A stretch of DNA of 5,827 bases, from positions 1 to 5,827 of the forward strand of contig CAZNFI010000178.1 in the NCBI GenBank assembly GCA_964572185.1, written 5' to 3'. The DNA comes from Azophilus sp964572185 (GTDB lineage: Bacteria > Pseudomonadota > Gammaproteobacteria > Pseudomonadales > Azotimanducaceae). Every line of letters starts with the position of its first letter. Within the stretch, counting starts at the first letter, position 1. Shown here piece after piece: positions 4,494 to 5,827 of this stretch. Both the position numbers and the translations under genes were made by a program. The notes beneath the pieces are model-generated. The model did no database searches. It had not been told where the DNA came from and saw only the letters and a list, made by a program, of their open reading frames with translations.

Positions 4494-5827
4494 CGTTTCC
4501 AAGCTCCTGCGGTATTGGCGTCGGGCCAGGTGCCGGGCTTGCCGCACAGGCAGCTCCGGGCGCGTGGCGGCCGCCAATTTACCAGCGAAACCGGTTGGCT
4601 GTCTTGGGCGCGCTGGTACTTGCGGTGGGCTGCGAGCAGCCGGTTGCGCCCGGCGGGGAGGCGCCGCAGCCCGCCGACCTGGTGCTGCGCGGCGGCAGGG
4701 TGGTGACGGTTGATCCGTCCATCGGCGAGGCCGGGGCCGTGGCGGTCAAGGGCTTTCGAATCGAGGCGGTCGGCGATGCGGCATCGATCGAGGCCCATAT
4801 CGGCCCGGAAACCGAAATCATCGAACTGAACGGTCGACTTGCCATCCCCGGTTTCATCGAAGGACACGGACACTACCTGGACCTGGGCCGGGCAATGCAG
4901 ATTCTGGACCTGACCAGGGCCTCGAATTGGCAGGATGTGGTCCGGCAGGTTGCCGATGCCGCGCGGGCGGCCGAGCCGGGCGCCTGGATTTTCGGCCGCG
5001 GTTGGCACCAGGAAAAATGGGCTGAACCTCCTGAGCGTCACCTCGACGGCATGCCGTTGAACGACAGCTTGAACACGGCGGCCCCGCACAATCCGGTGTA
5101 TCTGACCCACGCCAGCGGCCATGCGGCGATTGCGAATCACTCGGCCCTCGAGGCGGCAGGCATCGCTACGGACACCCCCGACCCGCTGGGTGGTGTCATC
5201 GTGCGCGCCGGGAACGGTCGGGCGACCGGCGTGCTGCTGGAAAACGCCCAGCAACCGGTTGCCGACGCTGCCGCGCAAGAGCGGCACGGCCTCAGCAGGA
5301 CGGAGGTTGAAAAGCGCACGCGGCGTTGGGCCGAGTTGGCGGCGGCTGAGGCGTTGCGCTTTGGCGTGACCTCGTTCCAGGATGCCGGCACACCCTTTGC
5401 GGCCATCGACCTGCTGCGCCGTCTGGAGGCGGAAGGGGCGCTGCCGGTACGCCTGTATGTCATGGTGCAGGGGGAAAGCGATATGGCGCTGGCGGCTCGC
5501 CTGCCCGATTACTACATGCCCGTGCAGGGCAATGACTTTCTCGCGGTCCGTTCCATCAAGCGGCAGATCGATGGTGCGCTCGGCGCCCATGGCGCCTGGC
5601 TGCTCGAGCCCTATACGGACATGGCGGACAGCCATGGGCTGGTGCTCGAGTCTGTCGAGGAAGTCGAGGCAGCGGCCCGAATTGCCCTCGAGCACGGCTT
5701 TCAGGTCAACACGCACGCCATTGGCGACCGGGCCAACCGGGAAGTCCTCGACCTCTACGAAAGGGTCTGGCGGGAGGCGGGTATGCCTGGGCGCGGCCGG
5801 CGCTGGCGCATCGAGCATGCACAGCAC
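4481..5827 (+). CDS. YtcJ-like amidohydrolase, predicted lipoprotein, 3' end outside window
   Basis: Metal-dependent hydrolase of the amidohydrolase superfamily, YtcJ-like (Amidohydro_3) group. The family cleaves C-N bonds in diverse substrates; the substrate here is unknown. The frame stays open to the right edge (449 codons from 4481), so the C-terminal part, including the expected metal-binding Asp, is missing. In this numbering: a signal-like stretch YQRNRLAVLGALVLAVGC with lipobox Cys51; a short Pro/Ala linker; then LVLRGGRVVTVD, IPGFIEGHGHYLDLG with the metal HxH (129/131), FGRGWHQEKW, THASGHAAIANHSALEAAGI, the SIKRQIDGALGAHG segment with candidate bridging Lys360, NTHAIGDRANREVLDLYE with His412, and RIEHAQH with His446. 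This suggests a membrane-anchored, periplasm-facing enzyme. The start is uncertain. ATG 4481 is the only conventional start upstream of the charged n-region, but it adds about 30 odd residues and overlaps the divergent DinB-like start by 13 bp. TTG 4595 would leave a short, uncharged signal. ATT 4577 would give an ideal 18-residue signal. The family is certain; the 5' end is not. Confidence 0.85.
   Translation, partial: MFPSSFPSSCGIGVGPGAGLAAQAAPGAWRPPIYQRNRLAVLGALVLAVGCEQPVAPGGEAPQPADLVLRGGRVVTVDPSIGEAGAVAVKGFRIEAVGDAASIEAHIGPETEIIELNGRLAIPGFIEGHGHYLDLGRAMQILDLTRASNWQDVVRQVADAARAAEPGAWIFGRGWHQEKWAEPPERHLDGMPLNDSLNTAAPHNPVYLTHASGHAAIANHSALEAAGIATDTPDPLGGVIVRAGNGRATGVLLENAQQPVADAAAQERHGLSRTEVEKRTRRWAELAAAEALRFGVTSFQDAGTPFAAIDLLRRLEAEGALPVRLYVMVQGESDMALAARLPDYYMPVQGNDFLAVRSIKRQIDGALGAHGAWLLEPYTDMADSHGLVLESVEEVEAAARIALEHGFQVNTHAIGDRANREVLDLYERVWREAGMPGRGRRWRIEHAQH
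4504..4508 (-). promoter_or_regulatory. Ribosome binding site of the DinB-like gene
   Basis: AGGAG on the minus strand lies 10 nt before the ATG at 4493. The spacing is slightly long but usable, and it decides for this ATG over the upstream TTG at 4577. Confidence 0.5.

Noticed and set aside
4494..4577. 28-residue N-terminal extension of the DinB-like protein from a TTG at 4577
   Set aside because: The extension is Arg/Pro-rich and does not resemble the fold. An ATG with AGGAG upstream at 4493 fits the family length better.
4490..5827. 445-codon open frame on the minus strand opposite the amidohydrolase
   Set aside because: The plus-strand frame encodes a clear YtcJ-like enzyme with metal ligands in order; the minus-strand product has no recognisable motifs.
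1..5827. Defence system, mobile element, CRISPR array, tRNA/rRNA or riboswitch
   Set aside because: Every substantial stretch is accounted for by six protein genes and gaps under 170 bp. No regular repeat-spacer units, transposase, integrase, cloverleaf or recognisable riboswitch was found.

Overview
The window reads as an ordinary chromosomal piece of a high-GC gammaproteobacterium. The dnaK-dnaJ-dapB order is the clearest clue: it is typical of Pseudomonas- and Xanthomonas-like gammaproteobacteria. The DnaK tail also ends in the proteobacterial VDAEFEEVK type. Strong G/C bias in third codon positions produces many long shadow reading frames on the opposite strand. I cannot name the genus. 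Layout, left to right: (1) The 3' end of dnaK (Hsp70; substrate-binding domain and lid), entering from the left edge. (2) A 100-bp gap with a strong 14-bp bulged hairpin, then a complete dnaJ (376 aa, all four zinc-finger motifs and the HPD motif intact). (3) A 139-bp leader with a repeated GCCGGT hexamer and a duplicated AACAGGG element, then a complete dapB (266 aa, lysine/diaminopimelate synthesis). (4) A 164-bp gap with hairpins, then a complete zinc-independent NADP-dependent MDR oxidoreductase of the CurA/alkenal reductase type (333 aa). (5) Convergent with it, on the minus strand, a small DinB-superfamily metalloprotein (142 aa). A 9-bp inverted repeat lies between the two stop codons. 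(6) Divergent from the DinB gene, on the plus strand, the first ~449 codons of a YtcJ-like amidohydrolase that carries a lipoprotein-type signal and runs off the right edge. Its start codon is uncertain. DnaK and DnaJ work together as the Hsp70 chaperone cycle (with GrpE, outside the window). dapB is a housekeeping neighbour in the same orientation and may share transcripts with dnaJ. The three downstream genes are accessory metabolic functions with no obvious shared pathway, and they replace the carAB genes that commonly follow dapB in this lineage. There are no RNA genes, insertion sequences, CRISPR arrays, phage genes or toxin-antitoxin pairs. No gap between genes exceeds 300 bp. I see no convincing undescribed system. 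The points most worth a second look are the amidohydrolase start and export signal, the intergenic hairpins, the dapB leader repeats and the break in synteny after dapB.
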